A stretch of DNA of 64,000 nt from JACCWP01 sp963801045 (GTDB taxonomy: Bacteria; Actinomycetota; Actinomycetes; Propionibacteriales; Nocardioidaceae): positions 1-64,000 of the forward strand of contig CAWDDC010000003.1 in assembly GCA_963801045.1 (NCBI GenBank), in the 5' to 3' direction. Position numbers and translations under genes: made by a program. Below are positions 1-8,183 of the stretch, one piece after another. The notes below the pieces were generated by a model. That model was not told the origin of the DNA and ran no database searches. It worked only from the letters and a program-made list of their open reading frames with translations. Position 1 is the first letter of the stretch, and each line of letters begins with the position of its first letter.

Positions 1-1
1 C

Positions 2-1117
2 CTCGACGCCACCGCGGGGCTGTGGTTCACCAACGTGGGGCACGGACGCACCGAGATCGCGGAGGCGGTCAGCGCCCAGCTGAGCCGGTTGGCGGCGTAC
101 TCGACCTTCGGCGACTACGCCGTCGACACGGCGGTGGAGCTCGCCGAACGGCTCGCGCTGCTGGCCCCGGTGCCGGACAGCAAGATCTTCCTCACCTCGG
201 GCGGCTCGGACTCGGTGGAGACCGCCGCCAAGCTGGCCCGCCGCTACTGGCACGAGGTCGGGCAGCCGGACAAGCGGATCGTGATCGGCCGGCAGAAGGC
301 CTACCACGGCATGCACTACGCGGGCACTGCGCTGTCCGGCCTACCACCCAACCGTGAGGGCTACGGCGAGCTCGTGCACGACGCGGCCATCGTGGCGTGG
401 GACTCGGCCGCCGACCTCGACGACACCATCGAGCGGCTGGGTGCGGGCAACGTGGCCGCGTTCTTCTGCGAGCCGGTCATGGGCGCCGGCGGGGTGTGGC
501 CGCCGCCCGACGGCTACCTCGCCGAGGTGCGCGCCGTCTGCCGCGAGCACGACGTGCTGTTCGTGGCCGACGAGGTGGTGACGGGGTTCGGCCGGATCGG
601 AGGGTCGTGGTTCGCGTCCAACCGGTTCGGGCTCGAGCCGGACATGCTGACGACCGCCAAGGGGCTCACGTCCGGCTACGTCCCGATGGGTGCGACGTTC
701 GTGGCGCCGCGGGTGGCGGAGCCGTTCTTCCGGCCGGGCGCCGACGTCTGGTGGCGGCACGGGTACACGTACGGCGGACACGCCGGCGCCGCCGCTGCCG
801 CGATGGCCAACCTCGACATCATCGAGCGCGAGCGCCTGCTGGACGACTCCGCCCGGCTGGAGAAGTCGCTGCACGCGCTGCTCGCCCCGCTGGCCGACCT
901 CGACGCCGTCGCCGAGGTGCGCAGCGGCACCGGGGCGGTCGCCGCCGTCCAGCTGGCGGACCCGTTGACCGCCCTGGGCGTGGCCAAGGAGCTGCGCCTC
1001 CACCAGGTCGCCACCCGCGCGGTCGGCCACGGCGGCATCCAGATCTCCCCCGCGTTCGTCATGACCGACGCCGAGGTGCAGACCCTCGCCGACGCCCTGA
1101 CCGCCGTCCTCGCCTGA
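2..1117 (+). CDS. Class III PLP aminotransferase, 5' end outside window
   Basis: Probable omega-amino acid or diamine:2-oxoacid aminotransferase (PLP fold type I). The frame is open from base 2 with no start codon, so the N-terminus lies outside; 371 residues are visible against about 450 for the family. DEVVTGFGRIG supplies the Asp that contacts the pyridine nitrogen, and TTAKGLTSGYVPMG carries the Schiff-base Lys. The same motifs occur in the gene at 12190, so these are likely paralogues. It faces the saccharopine-dehydrogenase gene across a palindromic repeat. Its place beside polyamine transport genes suggests putrescine, cadaverine or GABA as amino donor, but the substrate cannot be read from the sequence. 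Confidence 0.92.
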   Translation, partial: LDATAGLWFTNVGHGRTEIAEAVSAQLSRLAAYSTFGDYAVDTAVELAERLALLAPVPDSKIFLTSGGSDSVETAAKLARRYWHEVGQPDKRIVIGRQKAYHGMHYAGTALSGLPPNREGYGELVHDAAIVAWDSAADLDDTIERLGAGNVAAFFCEPVMGAGGVWPPPDGYLAEVRAVCREHDVLFVADEVVTGFGRIGGSWFASNRFGLEPDMLTTAKGLTSGYVPMGATFVAPRVAEPFFRPGADVWWRHGYTYGGHAGAAAAAMANLDIIERERLLDDSARLEKSLHALLAPLADLDAVAEVRSGTGAVAAVQLADPLTALGVAKELRLHQVATRAVGHGGIQISPAFVMTDAEVQTLADALTAVLA

Positions 1118-1124
1118 CCTCCCG

Positions 1125-1176
1125 CGAGTTGTCACCGCCTGGTTGAGCCAGGGGTCGACGAGGCGGTGACAACTCG
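1125..1176. repeat. Intergenic palindrome, family copy 1
   Basis: Perfect 16-bp inverted arms (1125-1140 and 1161-1176, arm cgagttgtcaccgcct) around a 20-base centre, between two convergent genes. Related copies lie at 13602-13653 and 46331-46382. It could act as a bidirectional terminator, though no T tract follows. Confidence 0.8.
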
Positions 1177-1193
1177 GGAGCGCGCGGGCGGGG

Positions 1194-2406
1194 TCAGGCG
1201 GGGGTGAGCTCCTGCTGCCCCCAGGGGGAGCCGTAGTCGGTGAGCAGGTCGAGGAACGGCACGGCGTCGAACGCCTCGGGGCCGAGCACGCCGGCACCCG
1301 ACCAGGTGCCGCGGGCCAGCAGCTCGAGGGCCACCACCGGGTTGACCGCGGTCTGCCAGACCACGCACTGGTGGCCGTACTCGCGCATCGACCAGTCGTT
1401 GTCGACCACGTGGTAGAGGTACGTCGAGCGCGGCTGCCCGTCGTTGCCGGTGCCGGTGACCCACAGTCCGGCGCAGGTCTTGCCGTGCATCCGGTCGCCG
1501 AGCCCCGCCGGGTCGGGCAGGCAGGCGGCGACGACGTCGCGCGGGCTCACCTCGACCCCACCGGCGCGGACCTTGTCGGTGCTGTCGAGACCGAGCTTGT
1601 GCAGGGTCTCGCAGCACGTCGATGAACTCCTCGCCGAGGCCGTACTTGAACGTCGCCCGCTTGGCCTCGACCCAGCGCGGCATCAGGAGCACCTCCTCGT
1701 GCTCCACGTTGACGCACTCGACCGGCCCGATGCCCTCGGGGAAGTCGAAGACCTCGGGCTCGCTGAACGGCGCGGTCGTGAACCAGCGCCCGTCCTCCCA
1801 CACCACCGGCGGGTTGAGGCACTCCTCGATCGTGGTCCAGATCGAGAACGACGGCGCGAACTCGTAGCCGTCGACGGTGAGGTTGGCGCCGTCGCGGGTG
1901 CCGAGCTCGTCGATGGCCGAGAACAGGTGGTCGGCGGCGTACCGGGCGAACACGTCGGACAGCCCGGGCTCGACACCGATGCCGACCAGGGCCAGCCGGC
2001 CCTCGCCCTCCCAGTCGCCGGCCTTGGCGAACTGCTCGTCGCCGAGCTTGACCCCGACCTCCTCGTACGGACGCTCGGGGTGCGGGTGGGACAGCGACAT
2101 CGCCATGTCGAGGTAGTCGGCGCCACCGGCGTACGCGCCGTCGAAGATCGGCATCACGAACCGCGGGTCGACCGCGTTCATCACGTGCGTGACCCGGTGC
2201 TCGCGCACCAGCGCCGCGACGCTGGCGGCGTCGGACGCGTCGACCTGGGCCGCGCTGAACCGGTCGTCGCCGACCGCTGCCGCCGCGCGCTCGGACCGCG
2301 CGCCGTCGTAGTCGGCGACCACGACCGCCTCGAAGAAGTCGCGCCGGGCGGCGATGGCGCAGAACGCCGAGCCGACGCCGCCGGCGCCGACCAGCAGGAT
2401 CCGCAC
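1194..2406 (-). CDS. Saccharopine dehydrogenase family oxidoreductase (frameshifted)
   Basis: NAD(P)-dependent enzyme of the saccharopine / carboxynorspermidine dehydrogenase superfamily. The N-terminal Rossmann loop is GAGGVGS (residues 7-13). The middle and C-terminal parts (IWTTIEECLNPP, MHGKTCAGLWVTG, YGHQCVVWQTAVNPV) are well kept. One extra base near 1611 shifts the frame; skipping it gives about 403 aa ending at 1194, normal for the family. The GTG start at 2406 lies one base after the aldehyde dehydrogenase stop, so it is the last gene of the potA-potD-potB-potC-ALDH run. The context argues for a role in polyamine or lysine-derived amine metabolism rather than lysine biosynthesis. Substrate unknown. 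Confidence 0.85.
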
Positions 2407-2407
2407 C

Positions 2408-3856
2408 TCAGGCGTCCAGCGCTGACATGACGTGCTTGATCCGGGTGTAGTCCTCGAGCCCGTACATCGACAGGTCCTTGCCGTAGCCCGAGTGCTTGAA
2501 CCCGCCGTGCGGCATCTCGGCGATCAGCGGGATGTGGGTGTTGATCCAGACGCAGCCGAAGTCCAGCCGCTTCGACATCCGCATCGCGCGGCCGTGGTCC
2601 TTGGTCCAGACGCTCGACGCGAGCCCGTACTGCACGCCGTTGGCCCAGCGCACCGCCTCGTCCTCGTCGCTGAACTGCTGCACGGTGATGACGGGGCCGA
2701 AGATCTCGTTCTGGATCTGCTCGTCGTCCTGCCGGAGCCCGTCCAGCACGGTCGGGGCGTAGAAGTAGCCGCCGGCGAGGTCGCCGCCGACCCGCTCGCC
2801 GCCGGTCGTCACCCGGGCGTGGTCGGGCAGCCGGTCGACCAGGCCGGTGACCCGCTCGAGCTGGTTGGCGTTGTTGACCGGGCCGTACAGGACGTCCTCG
2901 TCGTCGGGACGCCCGGTCTTGGTGCCCTTGGCCTGCTCGGTGAGGGCGTCGACGAAGTCGCCGTGCACCCGCGGCCCGGCCAGCACGCGGGTCGCCGCGG
3001 TGCAGTCCTGGCCGGCGTTGAAGTAGCCCGCCACGGCGATCGCCTCGGCCGCCGCCTCGACGTCGGCGTCGTCGAAGATCACGACCGGCGCCTTGCCGCC
3101 GAGCTCGAGGTGCACCCGCTTGAGGTCGTCGGCGGCCGACTTGGCCACCTCCATGCCCGCGCGCACCGACCCGGTGATCGAGACCATCTGCGGGGTCGGG
3201 TGGGAGACCAGCGCGCGGCCGGTGTCGCGGTCGCCGGCCACCACGTTGAGCACGCCCTCGGGCAGGTGCTCGGCGCAGATCTCCGCCAGCAGCAGGGTCG
3301 AGGCCGGCGTGGTGTCGCTGGGCTTGAGCACGATGGTGTTACCCGCGGCGAGCGCCGGCGCGATCTTCCAGATCGCCATCATGATCGGGTAGTTCCACGG
3401 CGTCACCTGGGCGCAGACGCCGATCGGCTCACGCCGGACCCAGGACGTGTGCCCGGCCATGTACTCGCCGGCGGACTTGCCCTCCAGCACCCGGGCCGCG
3501 CCGGCGAAGAAGCGGACCTGGTCGACCATCGGAGGGATCTCCTCCTCCTTGGTCAGCCCGAGCGGCTTGCCGGTGTTGCGGCTCTCGACGGCGACGACCT
3601 CGTCGGCGCGCTTCTCCAGCTCGTCGGCGATCCGGAACAGCGCCAGCTGGCGCTCGCTGGGCGTGGTCTGCCCCCAGCCCTCGAACGCCGTGGCGGCGGC
3701 CTGCATCGCCCGGTCCACGTCCTGGTCCCCGGACAGCGGGGCGGTGGCGTACGGCTGGCCGGCGACGGGGTCGACGACCTCGTACGTGGCACCGCTGGCG
3801 GAGTCGACGTACTCCCCGTTGACGAAGTTGCGCAGCGTCTGAAGCTTGTCGCTCAC
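2408..3856 (-). CDS. Aldehyde dehydrogenase, gamma-aminobutyraldehyde type
   Basis: NAD-dependent oxidation of an aminoaldehyde (4-aminobutanal or a homologue) to the amino acid, in the cytoplasm. It has 482 aa, full length for the family. Catalytic Cys285 sits in GQDCTAATR and general-base Glu251 in LELGGKAPVV; the C-terminus holds EMPHGGFKHSGYGKD. I chose the GTG at 3856 because AGGAG lies six bases upstream; an earlier in-frame ATG at 3907 has no such support. It follows the transporter genes after a 124-base gap and is coupled to the next gene. The second ALDH at 20549 has the same C-terminal motif pattern. Intact. Confidence 0.93.
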   Translation of the reverse strand: MSDKLQTLRNFVNGEYVDSASGATYEVVDPVAGQPYATAPLSGDQDVDRAMQAAATAFEGWGQTTPSERQLALFRIADELEKRADEVVAVESRNTGKPLGLTKEEEIPPMVDQVRFFAGAARVLEGKSAGEYMAGHTSWVRREPIGVCAQVTPWNYPIMMAIWKIAPALAAGNTIVLKPSDTTPASTLLLAEICAEHLPEGVLNVVAGDRDTGRALVSHPTPQMVSITGSVRAGMEVAKSAADDLKRVHLELGGKAPVVIFDDADVEAAAEAIAVAGYFNAGQDCTAATRVLAGPRVHGDFVDALTEQAKGTKTGRPDDEDVLYGPVNNANQLERVTGLVDRLPDHARVTTGGERVGGDLAGGYFYAPTVLDGLRQDDEQIQNEIFGPVITVQQFSDEDEAVRWANGVQYGLASSVWTKDHGRAMRMSKRLDFGCVWINTHIPLIAEMPHGGFKHSGYGKDLSMYGLEDYTRIKHVMSALDA

Positions 3857-3902
3857 TAGGCACTCCTGGTACGAGAACGGCGGTTGGGACTGGTTTGCGC
3901 GA

Positions 3903-3919
3903 CGCATCGGTGCGATGCG
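3903..3919. other. Short hairpin between potC-like and ALDH genes
   Basis: Perfect 7-bp arms (cgcatcg / cgatgcg) around a 3-base loop, in the 124-base gap upstream of the ALDH start. It may be an operator or a weak attenuator; nothing else is recognisable in the gap. Confidence 0.3.
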
Positions 3920-3980
3920 CCCCGCGAGCGCGACGATATCCGTACCCGAGCCGGAAAGACCATGGTCCGACCGGATCGGC

Positions 3981-4784
3981 TCAGAGCCGCCCGCCGGTGG
4001 TGTCGCCGGACAGCTTCTGGACCAGGTAGATCGGCAGGATCGAGAGCAGGATCAAGCAGGTGCCGATGACGTTGACCACCGGCGCGTTGTTCGGCCGGGT
4101 GAGGTTGTTGAAGATCCAGATCGGCAGCGTCTCGATGCTGGCGCCGGCGGTGAACGTGGTCACGATGATCTCGTCGAACGACAGCGCGAAGGCCAGCAGC
4201 CCGCCGGCCAGCAGCGCCGAGCGCAGCGCCGGGAAGGTCACCAGCCGGAACGTCATGATCCGGGTGGCGCCGAGGTCCATCGAGGCGGCCTCGGCGTTGT
4301 CGCCCAGCCGGCGCAGTCGCGCGATCACGTTGTTGAACACGACCACGATGCAGAACGTCGTGTGCGCGACCACCACGGTGAAGAACCCGAGATCGATGCC
4401 GAGCATGGCCGTGAAGGCGGAGTTGAGCGCCAGCCCGGTCACGATGCCGGGCAGCGCGATCGGCAGGATCACCAGCAGCGAGATGGCGTCGCGGCCGAAG
4501 AACCGGTAACGCTGCAACGCGAACGACGCCAGGGTGCCGAGCACCAGCGCCAGCACCGTCGCGCACAGGGCGACCTGGACGCTCGTCCACGCGGCGTCGC
4601 GTGCCCCTTCGTTGGACAGCGCGAGCCGCCACCACTCGAGGGTGAAGCCGCTGGGCGGCCAGGTGGAGACCCGGTCGGGGTTGAACGCGTTGATGACCAC
4701 CACCATCAGCGGCACGTAGATGAACACCAGCGTGGCCACGACCACCGCACGCAGCGACCACACCAGCCCTCGCGTCCTCGTCAC
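3981..4784 (-). CDS. Polyamine-type ABC transporter permease (PotC-like), system 1
   Basis: Inner-membrane permease of a spermidine/putrescine-type importer, 267 aa. An N-terminal membrane helix (VVVATLVFIYVPLMVVVINAF) is followed by about five more. The EAA loop, which docks on the ATPase, is recognisable as EAASMDLGATRIMTFRLVTFP near residue 170. FALSFDEIIVTTF and a closing membrane helix are typical of PotC. It starts ten bases after the PotB-like stop and should pair with it. Intact. Confidence 0.93.
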   Translation of the reverse strand: MTRTRGLVWSLRAVVVATLVFIYVPLMVVVINAFNPDRVSTWPPSGFTLEWWRLALSNEGARDAAWTSVQVALCATVLALVLGTLASFALQRYRFFGRDAISLLVILPIALPGIVTGLALNSAFTAMLGIDLGFFTVVVAHTTFCIVVVFNNVIARLRRLGDNAEAASMDLGATRIMTFRLVTFPALRSALLAGGLLAFALSFDEIIVTTFTAGASIETLPIWIFNNLTRPNNAPVVNVIGTCLILLSILPIYLVQKLSGDTTGGRL

Positions 4785-4794
4785 CCGTGCCTCC

Positions 4795-5682
4795 TCAGAT
4801 GTTCTCGAGCGCGCCGGTGCGCCGCACCAGCCGCAGGTAGACGACCATGATCAGGACGGTCACGCTGGCCATGGCGGCGGCGAACGGCAGGTCGAAGACC
4901 TGGTTGTCGTAGACCACGTTGCCGAGCATCTGGGTCTTGCCGCCCACGATGTCGACGGTGATGTAGTCACCGAGCGACAGCGAGAAGGTGAAGATCGAGC
5001 CGGCCACCACCGATGGGAAGATCGCCGGCAGCACGACCGACCGGAACGTCCGCCCCGGCCGGGCGCCGAGGTCTCCCGACGCGTCCAGCAGCGAGTCGGG
5101 CAGCCGTTCGAAGCCGGCATAGACCGGCAGCACCATGAACGGCAGCCACAGGTACGACAGCGTCAGCACCACGGCCGGCAACCCGAACCCGGGTGTCCAG
5201 CCGATGGTGTTGTCGAGGACGCCGTTCTCGCCGAGGATGATGCGCCACGAGAAGCCCTTGATCAGGTAGCTGACCCACAGCGGCATCAGCGCGGCGACGA
5301 CCAGCAGCTTGCGTTCGGTGGGCCGCGCGATCTTGGCCATGTAGAACGCGAACGGCACCGCGATCAGCATGCAGATCAGGGTCACCCCGACGGCAACCCC
5401 CAGCGTGCGCAGGACGATCGTGCGGTAGACGGCGTTCTCCACCAGCGTCCGGAAGTTGTCCAGGTTCCAGTCCCGGACGATCTCGCTGGTGAACGAGTCG
5501 GTCGTCCAGAACGCGGTGATGAACAACGCCGCCAGGGACGCGACGTAGACGACCAGCAGCCAGAACATCGGTGCGGCGAGCAGCACCGACAGCCGCAGCC
5601 ACACGTGGCGGTGCATGAAGGCCGAGGCCCGCCGCAGGACGGAGGGGTCCGCGGGGGCCGCCTCGCGACGAGCCTCGGCCAC
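4795..5682 (-). CDS. Polyamine-type ABC transporter permease (PotB-like), system 1
   Basis: Partner permease of the importer, 295 aa with about six membrane segments, the first around residues 31-56 (LSVLLAAPMFWLLVVYVASL). The EAA loop reads DASGDLGARPGRTFRSVVLP near residue 205. SLSLGDYITVDIVGG is the typical PotB segment after it. It starts seven bases after the substrate-binding gene stops and ends ten bases before the PotC-like gene. Intact, with no frame problems. Confidence 0.93.
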   Translation of the reverse strand: MAEARREAAPADPSVLRRASAFMHRHVWLRLSVLLAAPMFWLLVVYVASLAALFITAFWTTDSFTSEIVRDWNLDNFRTLVENAVYRTIVLRTLGVAVGVTLICMLIAVPFAFYMAKIARPTERKLLVVAALMPLWVSYLIKGFSWRIILGENGVLDNTIGWTPGFGLPAVVLTLSYLWLPFMVLPVYAGFERLPDSLLDASGDLGARPGRTFRSVVLPAIFPSVVAGSIFTFSLSLGDYITVDIVGGKTQMLGNVVYDNQVFDLPFAAAMASVTVLIMVVYLRLVRRTGALENI

Positions 5683-5689
5683 TGCTGGG

Positions 5690-6916
5690 TCAGCCCTTGA
5701 TCTCGGTCCAGGCCTGGGTCCAGTCCGCGTAGTCGGTGCACTCGACGTCGGTACGCCCGTCGAGGCACTGGCTGATCGGCGTGGTCCAGTACCAGATCTG
5801 GTCGGCGTAGTCCTCGTCGCCGGCGTGGAAGGTGTCGCAGTGGTTCGGGTCGGCCGTCAGCTCGCAGGACTTCTGGTTGCCGGGCGCCTCGCCGAACCAC
5901 TCGGCGACCTGGGCGTTGACCTCGGGTGACGCGATCCAGTCGAGCCACATGTACGCACAGTTCTTGTGCTCGGAGTCCGCACCGACCATCCAGGTGTCGG
6001 ACCAGCCGGTGGCACCCTCCTCGGGCAGCACCACGTCGACCGGTGCGCCGTCGGCCTGGGCGAGGTTGGCGATGATCTGCCAGGTCGTACCGATGGTCGA
6101 CGAGCCGGACTTGAAGGCCGAGACCTCCTTGGTGTAGTCCGACCAGTACTCGCCGACGTTGTCGCTCTGCTGCTTGAGCAGGTCGACCGCGGCTGCCAGC
6201 TGGTCCTCGTCCAGCGCGTACGGGTTCTCGATGCCCAGGTCGGGCTGCGTCTTCATCAGGTACAGCGCCGCGTCGGCGATGTAGATCGGGGAGTCGTACG
6301 ACGTCACCTTGCCCGCCTGCTGGTCCGCGTCGTCGAAGACCGCGGACCACGACGTCGGTGCCGGCTGCACCTCCTTGGTGTTGTACATCAGCACGTTGGC
6401 GCCCCAGCCGTGCGGGACGCCGTAGTTGACGTCGTCGACGGTGTTCCAGGCCTGGTCCTTGAGGAACGGCCAGATGTCGGCGTAGTTGGGCACCAGGTCG
6501 GTGTTGACCGGTTCGACGTCGCCGGCGGCGATCAGTCGCAGCGACGCGTCGCCGGACGCGGACACCGTGTCGTACTCACCGGACTGCATCAGCGAGACGG
6601 CCTCGTCGGAGGTGGCGAACACCTTGTTGTTGACCTCGCAGCCGGTCTTCTCCTCGAACGGCGTGACCCAGTCGACCTTGGGGTCGGTCGAGCCGTCCTC
6701 CGCGTAGCCGGCCCAGGAGAGCACGTTGAGCTCGCCCTCGCCCTCGCCGACCTCCTCCAGCATCGGCAGGTCGGGTGGCTCGAAGGCCGCCGCCGGGTCG
6801 CCGGCGTCGTCGGAGCCGCCCCCGTCGTCCGACGACGTGCCGCAACCGGTCGCGATGAGGGCGGCGGCCGACAAGACGGCCGCACACCGCCAGGTGGATC
6901 CGCGGGTGAGTCTCAT
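5690..6916 (-). CDS. Polyamine-type substrate-binding lipoprotein (PotD-like), system 1
   Basis: Extracytoplasmic solute-binding lipoprotein feeding the importer, 408 aa. The signal peptide ends at lipobox IATGC with Cys25, followed by a Gly/Asp/Ser-rich linker. LNVLSWAGYAEDGS opens the mature domain and IIANLAQADGAPVDVVLPEEG is typical of PotD/PotF proteins. I start at the ATG at 6916, six bases after AAGGA; the ATG at 6931 overlaps that ribosome site and looks spurious. Aromatic residues such as those of FSIW-type diamine pockets cannot be assigned without a structure. Ligand inferred from neighbours: putrescine, spermidine or cadaverine. Confidence 0.93.
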   Translation of the reverse strand: MRLTRGSTWRCAAVLSAAALIATGCGTSSDDGGGSDDAGDPAAAFEPPDLPMLEEVGEGEGELNVLSWAGYAEDGSTDPKVDWVTPFEEKTGCEVNNKVFATSDEAVSLMQSGEYDTVSASGDASLRLIAAGDVEPVNTDLVPNYADIWPFLKDQAWNTVDDVNYGVPHGWGANVLMYNTKEVQPAPTSWSAVFDDADQQAGKVTSYDSPIYIADAALYLMKTQPDLGIENPYALDEDQLAAAVDLLKQQSDNVGEYWSDYTKEVSAFKSGSSTIGTTWQIIANLAQADGAPVDVVLPEEGATGWSDTWMVGADSEHKNCAYMWLDWIASPEVNAQVAEWFGEAPGNQKSCELTADPNHCDTFHAGDEDYADQIWYWTTPISQCLDGRTDVECTDYADWTQAWTEIKG

Positions 6917-6948
6917 GCGCTGTCCTTCCATGGTTCCGAGTGGTCGGT

Positions 6949-7998
6949 TCAGTCGGCGCCGGAGCCGATCGCGATGCCGTGCCTGCGCTGCCAGGAGAGC
7001 CGTACCTTCGAGCCGCGCAGCTCAGCGACGTCGGACGAGGAGCTCTGCAGGTTCTGCTGCAGCGCCACCAGCCGCCCGCCGGTGTCGAGATCGACGAGGA
7101 ACCTGGTCGATGCCCCCGCGTAGACCACCTCGGCGACGGTGCCGGTCACCGTCTGCTCGTCGGGGTCGTCCGGAGCCGAGAGGTCGCGGGAGACGTGGAT
7201 CTTCTCGGGGCGCACCGAGTGGGTGCCGGTGTCCCCGAACAGCCGGGAGGCCTCCTCGCCCTCCAGCAGGTTGGAGGTGCCGACGAAGCCGGCGACGAAG
7301 GCGGTCGCGGGGTGCTCGTAGAGCTCGGCGGGTGCGCCGACCTGCTCGACCCGCCCGGCGTTGAAGACGGCGACCCGGTCGCTCATCGTCAACGCCTCCT
7401 CCTGGTCGTGGGTGACGAACACGAACGTGATGCCGACGTCGCGCTGGATGCCCTTGAGCTCGATCTGCATCTGCTCGCGCAGCTTGAGGTCGAGCGCGCC
7501 GAGCGGCTCGTCGAGCAGCAGCACCCGGGGCCGCACGATCAGGGCCCGGGCCAGCGCGACCCGCTGCCGCTGCCCGCCGGACAGCTGCGACGGCTTGCGG
7601 TCGCCGTAGCCCTCGAGCCGGACGCCCTCGAGCGCCTCGTCGGCCCGGGCGCGGCGCTCGGTGCGGGAGACGCCACGCACGCGCAGCCCGTACGCGACGT
7701 TGTCGCGCACGTTCATGCTCGGGAACAGCGCGTAGTCCTGGAAGACCGTGCACACGTCGCGCTCGAACGGCGCCTGCCCGGTCACGTCCGTGTCGCCGAG
7801 CGAGACGGTGCCGGCGGTCGGCTCCTCGAACCCGGCGACCAGGCGCAGCACCGTCGTCTTGCCCGACCCCGAGGGGCCGAGCATGGAGAAGAACTCGCCG
7901 TCCGCGATGTCCAGGTCGACGTCGTCGACCGCCACGACGTCGGCGAACGTCTTGCGCAGCCCGCGCAACGAGACAGCGGGTAGGGCCGTGTCGACCAC
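6949..7998 (-). CDS. Polyamine-type ABC transporter ATPase (PotA-like), system 1
   Basis: Cytoplasmic ATPase driving the importer, 349 aa. Walker A is GPSGSGKTT (41-49), the Q loop VFQDYALFP, the signature LSGGQRQR, Walker B VLLLDEP and the switch His VFVTHD. The C-terminal third is the regulatory TOBE domain (HSVRPEKIHV). The GTG at 7998 is preceded by AGGAGG at eight bases. It is the first gene of the operon running potA-potD-potB-potC-ALDH-saccharopine dehydrogenase; its promoter should lie in 7999-8183, shared with the divergent acyl-CoA dehydrogenase. Confidence 0.93.
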   Translation of the reverse strand: MVDTALPAVSLRGLRKTFADVVAVDDVDLDIADGEFFSMLGPSGSGKTTVLRLVAGFEEPTAGTVSLGDTDVTGQAPFERDVCTVFQDYALFPSMNVRDNVAYGLRVRGVSRTERRARADEALEGVRLEGYGDRKPSQLSGGQRQRVALARALIVRPRVLLLDEPLGALDLKLREQMQIELKGIQRDVGITFVFVTHDQEEALTMSDRVAVFNAGRVEQVGAPAELYEHPATAFVAGFVGTSNLLEGEEASRLFGDTGTHSVRPEKIHVSRDLSAPDDPDEQTVTGTVAEVVYAGASTRFLVDLDTGGRLVALQQNLQSSSSDVAELRGSKVRLSWQRRHGIAIGSGAD

Positions 7999-8183
7999 CG
8001 GCAGGGCCTCCTGTGTCCGAGGGGCTGGCGTTCCCCCGACTCGGGGATTCTGTCGGTATGCCTGCGGGTGCGCAACGAGGAGGTGGCCTCCACGCGGGAT
8101 CGTCATCCGAATGGGACGCGGCGTAGCGTGCCTCTCGCCAGCCGACACCCGGCCGACAGCCGACGAACCCCGAGGAGATCGCG

